Positions 1-11,985 are shown, counted from the stretch's first letter. The stretch is DNA of 64,000 nt from Liolophura sinensis (GCF_032854445.1 NC_088296.1:21997853-22061852); one strand, 5' to 3'. Notes: generated from the sequence alone by a model not told the origin. Numbers and translations are program-made.

Positions 1-452
1 TATTCTATCAAGATTCACAACGCTTATGTTTTCACCAGGAGTGACCATGCGTTTGAAATCCTATAGTCATTTATTATAAAAGTGCCATGTCTTCTAACCA
101 TATACGTGAAGTCACATACAAAAACAAAATGTCAACTGTTTATGCACAATATTTCTTGGGAGTCTTAATCATGATCTTTCTTTTGAGTTTGAACTATACC
201 GACGAGCTAATGGATTTACAAACAACAGCCTGGACGTGATATGTCGGATTTTCGTGGTTAACTATCAATTTATGAAATCTGACACATTTGCAATAAGTTG
301 TTTCGTTGAATTTCACAACGCCAACATGTTGTGGTGGTGGACATTGGCTAAAGTCTTGTCAGCTACTGGAGAATCCACTCTGCAGTTTGGTAGGAGAAGT
401 TCCTTCATTCAGAGTGGGCGGAAAACGATTAATCCCAATCTTGACATATACA
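1..452. other. Left edge, no gene recognised
   Basis: AT-rich sequence. A 78-codon open frame (236-472) has no recognisable domain and no flanking splice context, so I do not call it. Nothing else stands out before the SINE that starts near 453. Confidence 0.5.
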
Positions 453-610
453 CAGGGGCCCACGTGACCTAGAGGTTGGCGTGTTAGTGAAGGGCAGGGC
501 CCTAGGAGTCTCTAACCAGTGCGATCGTTATGAGTTCAGCCCATGCTGGCTTCTTCTCCAGCCATATTTAAGAAGATCTACTAGCAATTTGCAGATCGTG
601 GTGGGCTTCC
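453..610 (+). repeat. SINE, 5' (tRNA-like) half
   Basis: This aligns by eye to the head and middle of the fuller SINE at 27,335: a degenerate tRNA-like head with a B-box-like GAGTTCAGCCC, then the 'catgctggcttc' segment and the 'gcagatcgtggtgggcttcc' segment. It stops abruptly at about 610, where the duplicated unit begins. A matching SINE 3' half reappears at about 7,783. Confidence 0.65.
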
Positions 611-659
611 TACTAGGTACAAACCTGATTGTCACTTGAGCTTCAGAGAAATCACCATG

Positions 660-1112
660 AAGATTGACAGGATCGAAGATTCTGTATTGTAACAATGACT
701 GGATCGACGTGAAGATTCTGTATTTTAAAAATGACAGGATCGACATAAAGATTCTGTATTGTAACAATGCCTGGATCGACGTGAAGATTCTGTAGTGTAA
801 CAATGACTGGATCGACGTGAGATTCTGTATTGTAACAATGACTGGATCGACGTGAAGATTCTTTAGTGTAGCAATGACTGGATCGACCTAAAGATTCTGT
901 ATTATCATAATGACTGAATAGAGTTGAAGAATCTGTATTGTAACACTGATAGGATCGACGTGAACATTCTGTTGTGTAACAATGACAGGATCGACGTGAA
1001 GATTCTGTATTGTAACAATGACTGGATCGACGTAAAGATTTTGTATTATAACAATGACTGGATTAACGTACAACTTCAGTATGGGAATAATGACTGGATC
1101 CTAGTAAAGAAC
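660..1112. repeat. 36-bp tandem array A1, copy 1
   Basis: About 13 monomers of 36 bp. The skeleton is GGATCGACGTGAAG followed by ATTCTGTATTGTAACAATGA, with scattered substitutions. The counterpart at 8,180 has about 16 monomers. The period is a multiple of three, so short open frames appear on both strands without meaning. It grades into array A2. Confidence 0.85.
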
Positions 1113-1169
1113 TCTTAACGTGAATTTAATGTACGGGAATAATTATTAGATTATTTTGAAGTGTATGTA

Positions 1170-1452
1170 CTGGAAAAATGACTGGATGCACGTGAAGTGT
1201 AGGCATGGAATAATGACTGGATGCACGTGAAGTGTAGGCGCGGAATGATGACTGGATGCACGTGAAGTGTACGTACGGAATAATGGCTGGATGCACGTGA
1301 AGTGTAGATACGGAATAATGGCTGGATGCACGTGAAGTGTAGGCACGGAATAATGACTGGATGCACGTGAAGTGTAGGTACGGAATAATGCCTGGATGCA
1401 CGTGAAGTGTAGACACGGAATAATGACTGGGTGCACGTGAAGATTCTTAAAT
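1170..1452. repeat. 35-bp tandem array A2, copy 1
   Basis: Eight monomers of 35 bp with the skeleton GGATGCACGTGAAGTGTAG plus CACGGAATAATGACT. The shared GGAT..CACGTGAAG and AATGACT blocks show it is a diverged sister of array A1. The second unit (8,805) has five monomers. Confidence 0.85.
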
Positions 1453-2416
1453 GGTAGAAAAAATGACCTCTGCAAAGCCGAACAGGAGATATCATACACA
1501 AACGTGCATTACCATGAACTGTACTATCTGTCTGTATGGCGAATTTCCTTGTATAGCGGAGATAGAGATTACTGTGCATATTTAATTAAATGCTTCCTTA
1601 TATAAAAGAGCTACAATAGCTGATGTTACATGTACATACTTAAAGCCCATACATTTCATGTGTGCCTTGTAGGTGCGAAATACATACGAACGTAGGTCAA
1701 ACATGTCAATCGTAAGCTGATCAAAACAGAGGGACGTATGACTTGATCAACGATGATTAGCCTGGGTGGTCTCTTCGTAACACGTGAGTAATGATTTTAT
1801 TTTATCATCTTCCAGCTGAAAAGTTTTATGCATGTGTTCAGAGTGCTTGGATATGCGTGCCACATGACTGAAACATGGTCACGTGTCGGATGTATAAACA
1901 GGTGATGTGTAGTCAGCGACCTGTCAGTATTGCAGCACATTATCAGTGAAAATGCCTTGCCGACCCGAATCCAGGCTTGCTTCAGTGTTAGTCTCAGCCT
2001 GTACCACTGTAAAAAGGTCTGCCACAGGTCTAGAATGGCAATGGAAACGGACATAAGCCAGCACCGTGTAAACCGTTGATATTACTAACATAAATACTGT
2101 TATTACCGGTATGACCTTTATTAGCACCGTTACATGTACAGCTACCACTACCATTAATATTACTAGTGTTGCTACAACTAACACTATCACTACTACTGCC
2201 ACTGTTGCTACATATACTAGTACCACTACTAATACATATGTATTTCTAATACTAAAGGCTATTTGCACAGACGTTACCGTATGTACTAACATTTCTACCG
2301 CCACAAAATACCACTACAAATATTACTGTTCCTGCCACTTCTACTACTGCAAATGCTACTACAGAACCCTATAATATTTTCACTCTTGGAGTTTCTGTTA
2401 CTTGTTCGTGGGACGG
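1453..2416. other. Non-repetitive part of unit 1, including an ACN-rich tract
   Basis: Conserved in the second unit (about 8,966-9,937) but with no recognisable gene. From about 2,110 to 2,370 it is rich in ACT/ACC/GCT trinucleotides. The Thr-rich open frame there (2,111-2,374) is a composition effect. This tract resembles the monomer of the ACT-rich array downstream and may be its seed. Confidence 0.5.
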
Positions 2417-2544
2417 TATGTCACCAACCTGTTTATGGTGGCTGTTTTCACCTGTCCTTTGTCCTGTTTCCTCCCACCATAACGCTGGTCGCCGTCCTAT
2501 AAGTGAACTATTCTTGCACATCATCAATAAATAAATAAATAAAT
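2417..2544 (+). repeat. SINE 3' part, left of array B
   Basis: A degenerate 'caccaacctg...tcctcccaccataacgctgg' segment is followed by 'cgtcctataagtgaa' and a (AAAT)n tail. It matches the 3' two thirds of the SINE at 27,335. Array B starts directly after its tail. Confidence 0.75.
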
Positions 2545-2545
2545 T

Positions 2546-3856
2546 ACTGCCACTACATGTACAATCACTACTACTGCTCTTACTGCCACTACATGTACAA
2601 TCACTACTACTGCCCTTACTGCCACTACATGTACAATCACTACTACTGCCCTTACTGCCACTACATGTACAATCACTACTACTGGTCTTACTGCCACTAC
2701 ATGTACAATCACTGCTACTGCTCTTACTGCCACTACATGTACAATCACTACTACTGCCCTTACTGCCACTACATGCACAATCACTACTACTGCTCTTACT
2801 GTCACTACATGTGCAATCACTACTACTGCCTTTACTGTCACTACATGTACAATCACTACTACTGCCCTTACTGCCACTACATGTACAATCACTACTACTG
2901 CCCTTACTGCCACTACATGTACAATCACTACTACTGCTCTTACTGCCACTACATGTACAATCACCACTACTGCTCTTACTGCCACTACATGTACAATCAC
3001 CACTACTGCCCTTACTGCTACTACATGTACAATCACTACTACTGCCCTTACTGTCACTACATGTACAATCACTACTACTGCCCTTACTGCCACTACATGT
3101 ACAATCACTACTACTGCCCTTACTGCCACTACATGTACAATCACTACTACTGCTCTTACTGCCACTACATGTACAATCACTGCTACTGCTCTTACTGCCA
3201 CTACATGTACAATCACTACTACTGCCCTTACTGCCACTACATGCACAATCACTACTACTGCTCTTACTGTCACTACATGTGCAATCACCGCTACTGCCCT
3301 TACTGTCACTACATGTACAATCACCACTACTGCCCTTACTGCTACTACATGTACAATCACTACTACTGCTCTTACTGTCACTACATGTACAATCACTACT
3401 ACTGCCCTTACTGCCACTACATGTACAATCACTGCTACTGCCCTTACTGCCACTACATGTACAATCACTACTACTGCTCTTACTGCCACTACATGTACAA
3501 TCACTACTACTGCCCTTACTGCCACTACATGCACAATCACTACTACTGCCCTTACTGCTACTACATGTACAATCACTACTACTGCCCTTACTGTCACTAC
3601 ATGTACAATCATTACTACTGCCCTTACTGCCACTACATGTACAATCACTACTACTGCCCTTACTGCCACTACATGTACAATCACTACTACTGCCCTTACT
3701 GCCACTACATGTACAATCACTGCTACTGCTCTTACTGCCACTACATGTACAATCACTGCTACTGCTCTTACTGTCACTACATGTACAATCACTACTACTG
3801 CCCTTACTGTCACTACATGTGCAATCACCGCTACTGCTGTTACTGCTACTACATCT
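2546..3856. repeat. 36-bp ACT-rich tandem array B, copy 1
   Basis: About 36 monomers of 36 bp, built of ACTACTACTGC, CCTTACTGCC and ACTACATGTACAATC with few variants. The monomer has no stop codon in any plus-strand frame or in two of the three minus-strand frames, so five of six frames stay open over 1.3 kb. The Tyr/Cys/His-rich, Leu-rich and Val-rich products are therefore artefacts. The array is flanked by SINE 3' ends on both sides. Unit 2 has about 18 monomers. Confidence 0.9.
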
Positions 3857-3869
3857 GTGACTGGTCCAG

Positions 3870-4037
3870 CTAATGCTAGCTTCCTCTCCGGCCTAACGTG
3901 GGAAAGTCTGTCAGCAACCGTAGGTTCCCTCCGGGCTCAGCCCGGTTTCCCCCCACAATAATGCTGGCTGCCGTCGTATAAATGAAATATTCTTGAGTAC
4001 GGCGTAAACTCCAATGGAACAAATAAATTAAATAAAT
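3870..4037 (+). repeat. SINE 3' part, right of array B
   Basis: It runs from 'gctagcttcctctccggcc' through 'cccacaataatgctggctgc' and 'aatattcttgagtacggcg' to a short (AAAT)n tail. It has the same orientation as the SINE left of the array. An ACT-rich tract resembling the array follows to about 4,110. Confidence 0.8.
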
Positions 4038-4335
4038 GTTGCGACCACTACCATTACTACTACCAGTGCTACTTCACAACAACAACAACTACTACTACAT
4101 CACTGGAAGTACTAGTACTGCAGATATGAAATAGGCAAAGCCAAGGTGTGCACCCAGTGAATTACTTAACCTAGTAAATTATGGACACTGTGTGCTAACA
4201 ATACAATGTACATGTATACATTGATCTGCAAATTACTCTCACTAATTATGTATATGTAAAATTTGCAAGAGCTTGGTCCATTAGCTGATACCTCTTTCTT
4301 GCCTGATAAGGTTGCCCTTGGCTACTCCCTAACCC

Positions 4336-5112
4336 TGATAAGCTATACTGGAGGTATATATTACTTGAGGTACATCAGAGGTGTACCACTGAGGTGTATG
4401 ATATCTGATCTGAAGTGTATGTGAAGGTGTATCTGAGGGTCTGCAAATTATGGATATTAATACCTCAAGTATATCTATAGTACACCTTAGTGAATGTTTA
4501 CCCTGGAAAGAACAGGTAAAAGAACTGAATGTCTGAGGTGTGCCCGAGGTATATGCTTATCGGTGGATGTTACCTGAGTGTAACGTGACAGATTCTGCAG
4601 CAGAAAGCATCAGTCAGTGCATAATTGGGTTTATTTTTCCACAGTCTAGACATCCACATTTTTAGAGGCAGTCATCTTGGAATAATTGAGGGGAAAATAT
4701 TTTCATGCTTTCTTGCTTATATTTATTAAGTGAACATTTTTATTTTTGCAGATGCACAAACATTTGTAACTTTGTAGTCACCATTTTGTCAGAAATAAAA
4801 TGTCAAAATCTGATTTCTTATTTTAGAACTTTCCATATCTCTAAGGTGTACCTGAGATACATCATTTATTTTTTTTCAACTTTCAAAGTTTCTGTGGTGC
4901 ACCTGAGGTATATCTTTTAAGCGTTTATTTTTTTTCAAAGCTGCCGAAGTGTATCTGAGGTACATTATCTCGTATTCAAAAAGTGTTCCGAGCTCCTGAG
5001 GTATATCTGAGGTATATGCATATGACTGAGGTATACCTCATCTATGCCTCACACTGAGGTGTACACTGGGTGTTCACCCTCATATGTGCCTCACACCGAG
5101 GTGTAATCCTCA
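4336..5112. repeat. Degenerate GAGGTRTA-rich domain, copy 1
   Basis: About twenty occurrences of GAGGTATA, GAGGTGTA, GAGGTACA or close variants occur in under 0.8 kb, often preceded by CT and followed by TCTGAGG. Spacing is irregular, so this is not a clean tandem array. It includes a perfect 14-bp palindrome TGAGGTATACCTCA (5,027-5,040). It is conserved in unit 2 at about 11,215-11,985. Confidence 0.6.
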
Positions 5113-6882
5113 ATTCTATAAGGGTGCTAGCTGCTGCTTAGTCAGTCAAGGTGAAAATTAAAAAAATGAGATATGGTAATTAAGTTAAGTATAAAGGGGT
5201 TCTTCACTCTTACGCCACTCATATTAAGTGTACCCTTGATATACGTGAGTATTTTCAAATGTTCAGATTTGTGCTTGACTAGTTCTGTTCAACACTTGCA
5301 TATTTTCCAACATTGTGTAATTATAGTGTAAGGTGGTACTGGCTTATTTATCTTCAGTCACACGAGTCTAGTCAACATATTCAATGCTATGAACTATAGA
5401 ATTTCCAAAAATCACAAGCATGGTGCCTTATATGTATATGTCCGGCCCATTGTATCTTTTAATTTACACCTATGAGAATGGAAAGAGAACTATAAAACTC
5501 ATTGTTTTATATTAAGGAATTGTCTGTGAAATCTATTAGGTATGCCGTAATTCAGATTTGTGTGTGTACTCTCAATGTGATAGGAATTATTTTATTAAGT
5601 TCAGTATAAACAAAATATAGTTGAGTAATAATTTGCTGAAATATCACACACCATGTAAGTTGGTTGTATACATGGAGAAAATTGGAATACCTGGGGTAAA
5701 CAACCGCCATTTGACAAGTCATTAAGACTAACTTTACCGTAGCAAAATCGCAACAGTTGGTCAAGAGTTACCTCCCTTACGATAGCTTGTCGATTTCAGT
5801 TTACTTTAACGACATTCACGTAGTATAAAAACACAACGCTATTGTTGGATTTTCGGTACAGGGGAACAATGTAATTCAAAAGACTCAATAAACTGTGAAG
5901 TAAAACTCCTATCAATTAGTCAGATAATAACAACATCCCTGCTATATATGATGCCACTTATAAAATTTATATTGCTTTCATAATACGTGCACAGAAACAG
6001 CTAAAAAACGGTCTAAAATTCATTTTAGAGCATCAAGAAAATCCAGCGGATGGGAGCCTGCCCCAGGATAATTTTGGTCAGATTTGCCTCGCTGCGCTTA
6101 GTTACAATTTTTCTAAAAAATCAAATTTAAAAGGATTTTTGGATTCAACCCTCGTATGTGTGTGTGCGTGTGTGTGTTCGCAGAAGAAACTTCAGGTTGT
6201 TTACCTTTGTCAGTAGCCTAGTGATATGGCTGACCGAGGAGCAGTCTGGTATCAGGAGATTCCTGCTTAAGTGTTACGTGATCGGTTGGCTGACTGTAAG
6301 TGTTGTTACCAGTCCACATATCCAAGCTCCCGTCTTTAAATGGCAGAGCAAGTTAGAGGCTGGAGAGCGTTTTCGTACAACTGACGGAGATTTTTCTCCG
6401 CGCGTTTGTACAACCAAGTTGTAGTTTAGTCTTTACAACTACGTTGAAGGTGGGAATATTTTCGTGGAAAGTTTTGTATGTTCTGATAAATCTGATATGT
6501 TATGATAAATCGGTGTATGTACTCAACAACACCGGAAGGAAACGGGCATTCCCGATTCGAGCGCGAGTGGAACTGTAAATTGTTTGAAAGTTTGGTCGAA
6601 TGTGTACTGGTGCAAGTCTAAGTCGGATGCTAACGGGATCTTCTTTATCAGAATAAAATAAAATTGCCGTGGAAATCTCCCAAATTACACCGTTCCAAGA
6701 TGGATGCGTGACAGAGCCTTAATGCAGTTCAGAACGAGGCACGTTTTGCACGAGACAGTCGATTCTGCCAGAACTTTTTCACTTGCTGAGACTGTAGATA
6801 AGGGTAGATAACTCTGCCTATTTTCGTACACACGCTACCTGTTACACGTACTGCGTACGTTATCATCTACATTTACAGTATC
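5113..6882. other. Non-repetitive part of unit 1
   Basis: No recognisable gene. It contains a short (TG)n/(TGCG) tract near 6,155 and small open frames that recur in the second unit. The copies are so similar that this recurrence is not evidence of selection. Confidence 0.45.
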
Positions 6883-6955
6883 TGAACCCACCATAATTCT
6901 GGCCGCCGTCGTATAAGTGAAATATTCTTGAGTAAGGCGTAAAACACCAATCAAA

Positions 6956-6986
<31 letters not shown>

Positions 6987-6988
6987 AA
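6883..6988 (+). repeat. SINE tail
   Basis: 'ccaccataattctggccgcc', 'cgtcgtataagtgaaatatt', then a pure (AAAT)n run of about eight repeats. The counterpart in unit 2 (13,812) has a shorter tail. Confidence 0.85.
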
Positions 6989-7747
6989 CATAGACCCTTT
7001 GCTTTGATATAGGAATTTGCTGCAGGCTGTGACCTCATACCAGTAACACCCATGTTAAGCTACCGCCTCCTACTTAGATCAATCTGGATGGTATTATGTT
7101 GTAAACTTGTGTGACTGATTCTCTTTTCTGTCTTATAGCCTTATACATCAACAGGGATTACTGTCCATGTTTGTAGCTCTGACAGGAAACTGCGATATCC
7201 TTAATTTGCATGTTAATATTCATTTTTAAATACAGAGAGCATACGTGAACTACGGTAGGTAACTGCTTTAAAGATGTAATTCACAATACAAAGTGACAGG
7301 TAGGTTATTAGGGAGTATGGCGAATTGTTTTCTCCAGGCTCTATATCTGGTTTTATTTACCCACAGAACTGACCGACACCCTGCAAGTGAGCAAGTGAAT
7401 GTACGGCATAAAAAACAAACAATTGTGTAACTGGTTAATAAAAAGTTTAACAAAAGGTACCACATAAATTCGCTGCATGTTTAAAACATGTGAATTTCAC
7501 AAAATGGTTTATATTGAGAACATTTTAACCTCTGACCATGCTGCCATTTTGGCATAAAGCAGAGATACATGTATACATTTCAACAATTTGTAAAACATAA
7601 GTATTTGTTGATTTCAAAATCTGTAATGTATATGGGACTAAGAACTAAACAAACAAAAAAGAAGCAGGAAGTAGGAGATGAAAACATGTTTGTAATAGAA
7701 TAAAATACAAGTATATTATTTATGCTGATTATGTAATGGGTGTCTTT
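6989..7747. other. Right part of unit 1, no gene
   Basis: AT-rich non-repetitive DNA, nearly identical to about 13,905-14,664. Nothing recognisable. Confidence 0.45.
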
Positions 7748-7867
7748 ATTTATTTATTTGATTTGGGTTTTAAACTGTAACGAACTCTGTCCGATTTCCC
7801 ACCATAATGCTGACCAACGCCTTATACTTCAGTGCAGTGTAGAACAACAAATCAAATAAATAAAAAA
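7748..7867. repeat. Junction of two SINE pieces at the right end of unit 1
   Basis: The first 35 bp read as a minus-strand SINE tail (TTTATTTATTTATTTGATT and onward), shared with unit 2. At about 7,783 the sequence switches to a plus-strand SINE 3' half (CGAACTCTGTCCG, then 'cccaccataatgctgacc', then an (AAAT)n tail). In unit 2 the minus-strand SINE continues unbroken instead. Confidence 0.7.
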
Positions 7868-8126
7868 ATGAAATATATACCAGATAGGCCATGCAGCATG
7901 AAAAAGTGTTTTGTTCTGTTTAAAAGATTATCTATCAAAATAAAAAAACTAAGGCTGTGCTTAAATACTTGCTTTTACGTCATTCTTACACGTGCTGTTT
8001 CAAAAGTCATTTATACAAATGTATAGCTATTTAATTTTGACCATTATGTTAAACATATGTTCTCAAGAGCTAGAGCGAAACACATAGATACTGGCACACA
8101 TATCGTCTTCCTTTCTGGATATATCC
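7868..8126. other. Spacer between the two duplicated units
   Basis: A single-copy AT-rich spacer with a 64-codon open frame (7,832-8,026) that has no domain or splice context. Nothing recognised. Confidence 0.5.
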
Positions 8127-8179
8127 TACCAGGTACAAACCTGATTGTCACGTGAGCTTCAGAGAAATCACCATGAAGA

Positions 8180-8728
8180 TTGACAGGATCGAAGATTCTG
8201 TATTGTAACAATGACTAGATCGACGTGACGATACTGTATTTTAAAAACGACAGGATCGATATAAAGATCCTGTATTGTAACAATGCCTGGATCGACGTGA
8301 AGATTCTGTAGTGTAACAATGACAGGATCGACCTGAAGATTCTGAATTGTAACAATGACTGGATCGACGTGAAGATTCTGTAGTGTAGTAATGACTAGAT
8401 CGACGTGAAGATTCTGTATTGTAACAATGACTGGATCGAGTTGAAGATTCTGTATTGTAACACTGACAGGATCGACGTAAAGATTCTGTATTGTAACAAT
8501 GACTGGATCGATGTGAAGATTCTGTAGTGTAACAATAACTGAATAGAGTTGAAGATTCTGTATTGTAACACTGACAGGATCGACGTAAAGATTCTGTTGT
8601 GTAACAATGACTGGGTCGACGTGAAGATTCTGTATTGTAACAATGACTGGATCGACGTAAAGATTTTGTATTATAACAATGACTGGATTAACGTACAACT
8701 TCAGTATGGTTATAATGACTGGATCCTA
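8180..8728. repeat. 36-bp tandem array A1, copy 2
   Basis: About 16 monomers of the same 36-bp unit as at 660, so it is larger than in unit 1 although the other two arrays are smaller. Confidence 0.85.
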
Positions 8729-8804
8729 GTAAAGAACTCTTAACGTGAATTTAATATACGGGAATAATTATTAGATTATTTTGAAGTGTATGTACTGGAA
8801 AAAT

Positions 8805-8965
8805 GACTGGATGCACGTGAAGTGTAGGCACGGAATAATGACTGGATGCACGTGAAACGTAGGCACGGAATAATGACTGGATGCACGTGAAGTGTAGGTA
8901 CGGGATAATGGCTGGATGCACGTGAAGTGTAGATACGGAATAATGACTGGATGCACGTGTAGATT
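8805..8965. repeat. 35-bp tandem array A2, copy 2
   Basis: Five monomers of the GGATGCACGTGAAG-type 35-bp unit, against eight in unit 1. Confidence 0.85.
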
Positions 8966-9937
8966 CTTATATGGTAGAAAAAAATTACCCCTGCAAAGCC
9001 GAACAGGAGATATCATACACAAACGTGCATTACCATGAACTGTACTATCTGTCTGTATGGCGAATTTCCTTGTATAGCGGAGATAGAGATTACTGTGCAT
9101 ATTTAATTAAATTCTTCCTTATATAAAAGAGCTACAACAGCTGATGTTACATGTACATACTTAAAGCCCATACATTTCACGTGTGCCTTGTAAGTGCGAA
9201 ATACATACGAACATAGGTCAAACATGTCAATCGCAAGCTGATCAAAACAGAGGGACGTATGACTTGATCAACGATGATTGACCTGGGTGGTCTCTTCGTA
9301 ACACGTGAGTAATGATTTTATTTTATCATCTTCCAGTTGAAAAGTCTTATGCATGTGTCCAGAGTGCTTGGATATGCGTGCCACATGACTGAAACATGGT
9401 CACGTGTCGGAAGTATAAACAGGTGATGTGTAGTCAGCGACCTGTCAGTATTGCAGCACATTATCAGTGAAAATGCCTTGCCGACCTGAATCCAGGCTTG
9501 CTTCAGTGTTAGTCTCAGCCTGTACCACTGTAAAAAGGTCTGCCACAGGTCTAGAATGGCAATGGAAACGGACATAAGCCAGCACCGTGTAAACCGTTGA
9601 TAACGGTAACATAAATACTGGTATTACCGGTATGACCTTTATTAGCACCATTACATGTACAGCTACCACTACCATTAATATTACTACTGTTGCTACAACT
9701 AACACTATCACTACTACTGCCACTGGTGCTACATATACTAGTGCTACTGCTACTACATATGTATTTCTAATACTAAAGGCTATTTGCACAGACGTTACCG
9801 TATGTACTAACATTTCTACCACCACAAAATACCACTACAAATATTACTATTCCTGCCACTTCTACTACTGCAAATGCTACTACAGAACCCTATAATATTT
9901 TCACTCTTGGAGTTTCTGTTACTTGTACGTGGGACGG
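8966..9937. other. Non-repetitive part of unit 2
   Basis: Counterpart of 1,453-2,416, including the ACN-rich tract at about 9,632-9,890. No gene recognised. Confidence 0.45.
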
Positions 9938-10062
9938 TATGTCACCAACCTGTTTATGGTGGCTGTTTTCACCTGTCCTTTGCCCTGTTTCCTCCCACCA
10001 TAATGCTGGTCGCCGTCCTATAAGTGAACTATTCTTGCACATCATCAATAAAAAAATAAATT
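9938..10062 (+). repeat. SINE 3' part, left of array B in unit 2
   Basis: Counterpart of 2,417-2,544, ending in an A-rich AAAT tail directly before the array. Confidence 0.75.
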
Positions 10063-10728
10063 ACTGCTACTACATGTACAATCACTACTACTGCTCTTAC
10101 TGCCACTACATGTACAATCACTACTACTGCTCTTACTGTCACTACATGTACAATCACCGCTACTGCTGTTACTGCCACTACATGTACAATCACTACTACT
10201 GCTCTTACTGCCACTACATGTACAATCACTGCTACTGCTCTTACTGCCACTACATGTACAATCACTACTACTGCCCTTACTGCCACTACACGTACAATCA
10301 CTACTACTGCCCTTACTGCCACTACATGTGCAATCACTACTACTGCCCTTACTGCCACTACATGTACAATCACTACTACTGCCCTTACTGTCACTACATG
10401 TACAATCACTACTACTGCCCTTACTGCCACTACATGTACAATCACTACTACTGCCCTTACTGCCAATACATGTACAATCATTACTACTGCTGTTACTGCC
10501 ATTACATGTACAATCACCGCTACTGCTGTTACTGCTACTACATGTACAATCACTGCTACTGCTCTTACTGCCACTACATGTACAATCACTACTACTGCCC
10601 TTACTGCCACTACATGTACAATCACTACTACTGCCCTTACTGCCACTACATGTACAATCACTACTACTGATCTTACTGCCATTACATGTACAATCACCGC
10701 TACTGCTGTTACTGCTACTACATCTGTG
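10063..10728. repeat. 36-bp ACT-rich tandem array B, copy 2
   Basis: About 18 monomers of the same ACT-rich 36-bp unit, half as many as in copy 1. Long overlapping frames on both strands come from the stop-free monomer. Confidence 0.9.
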
Positions 10729-10738
10729 ACTGGTCCAG

Positions 10739-10905
10739 CTAATGCTAGCTTCCTCTCCGGCCTAACATGGGAAAGTCTGTCAGCAACTGTAGGTTCCCTC
10801 CGGGCTCAGCCCGGTTTCCCCCCACAATAATGCTGGCTGCCGTCGTATAAATGAAATATTCTTGAGTACGGCGTAAACTCCAATGGAACAAATAAATTAA
10901 ATAAA
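10739..10905 (+). repeat. SINE 3' part, right of array B in unit 2
   Basis: Counterpart of 3,870-4,037, with the same 'cttgagtacggcg' and (AAAT)n ending. Confidence 0.8.
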
Positions 10906-11214
10906 TGTTGCCACCACTACCATTACTACTACCAGTGCTACTTCACAACAACAACAACTACTACTACATCACTAGAAGTACTAGTACTGCAGATATGAAA
11001 TAGGCAAAGCCAAGGTGTGCACCCAGTAAATTACTTAGCCTAGTAAATTATAGACACTATGTGCTAACAATACAATGTACATGTATTCATTGATCTGCAA
11101 ATTACTCTCACTAATTGTGTATATGTAAAATTTGCAAGAGCTTGGTCCATTAGCTGATACCTCTTTCTTGCCTGATAAGGTTGCCCTTGGCTACTCCCTA
11201 ACCCTGATAAGGTA

Positions 11215-11985
11215 TACTGGAGGTATATATTACTTGAGGTACATCACAGGTGTACCACTGAGGTGTATGATATCTGATCTGAAGTGTATGTGAAGGTGTA
11301 TCTGAGGTTCTGCAAGTTATGAATATTAATACCTCAAGTATATCTATAGTACACCTTAGTGAAGGTTTACCCTGGAAAGAATAGGTAAAAAAACTGAATG
11401 TCTGAGGTGTGCCCGAGGTATATGCTTATCGGTGGATGTTACCTGAGTGTAACGTGACAAATTCTGCAGCAGAAAGCATCAGTCAGTGCATAATTGGGTT
11501 TATTTTTCCACAGTCTAGACATCCACATATTTAGGGACAGTCATCTTGGAATAATTGAGGGGAAAATATTTTCATGCTTTCTTACTTATATTTATTTAGT
11601 GCACATTTTTATTTTTGCAGATGCACAAACAGTTGTAACTTTGTAGTCACCATTTTGTCAGAAGTAAAATGTCTAAATCTGATTTCTTATTTTAAAACTT
11701 TCCATATCTCTAAGGTGTATCTGAGATACATCATTTATTTTTTTCAACTTTCAAAGTTTCTGTGGTGCACCTGAGATATATCTTTTAATCGTTTATTTTT
11801 TTTCAAAGCTGCCGAAGTGTATCTGAGGTACATTATCTCGTATTCAAAAAGTGTTCCGAGCTCCTGAGGTATATCTGAGGTATATGCATATGACTGAGGT
11901 ATACCTCATCTATGCCTCACACTGAGGTGTACACTGGGTGTTCACCCTCATATGTGCCTCACACCGAGGTGTAATCCTCAATTCT
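11215..11985. repeat. Degenerate GAGGTRTA-rich domain, copy 2
   Basis: Counterpart of 4,336-5,112, with the same palindrome TGAGGTATACCTCA at 11,895-11,908. Confidence 0.6.

Larger units (their letters stand above)
611..7782 (+). repeat. Segmental duplication, copy 1 (about 7.17 kb)
   Basis: Nearly the whole stretch recurs in the same order and orientation at about 8,127-14,702, with only scattered substitutions and small indels. The length difference comes mainly from the internal arrays. Contents in order: 36-bp array, 35-bp array, ACN-rich tract, SINE 3' end, 36-bp ACT-rich array, SINE 3' end, GAGGTATA-rich domain, non-repetitive DNA, SINE tail. No coding gene is convincing. The left edge abuts a SINE 5' half and the right edge abuts a SINE 3' half, which suggests this copy was inserted into a SINE. 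Confidence 0.85.

Noticed and set aside
660-1112. CRISPR-like array
   Set aside because: The repeats are directly adjacent with no unique spacers, and the genome is animal.
660-1579. Minus-strand frames in arrays A1/A2
   Set aside because: They are products of 36- and 35-bp periodicity with no domain. The three overlapping frames at 1,126-1,579 are equally open.
2524-3873. Frames above 430 codons on both strands (Tyr/Cys/His-rich plus strand, Val-rich minus strand)
   Set aside because: The 36-bp monomer is stop-free in five frames, so openness carries no information. There is no splice or promoter context, and the frames run into SINE sequence.
8168-9100. Minus-strand frames of 82-176 codons in the second A1/A2 arrays
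   Set aside because: Same periodicity artefact as in unit 1.
10029-10729. Frames of 133-243 codons in the second array B
   Set aside because: Same stop-free monomer. The protein-like product simply tracks the repeat number.
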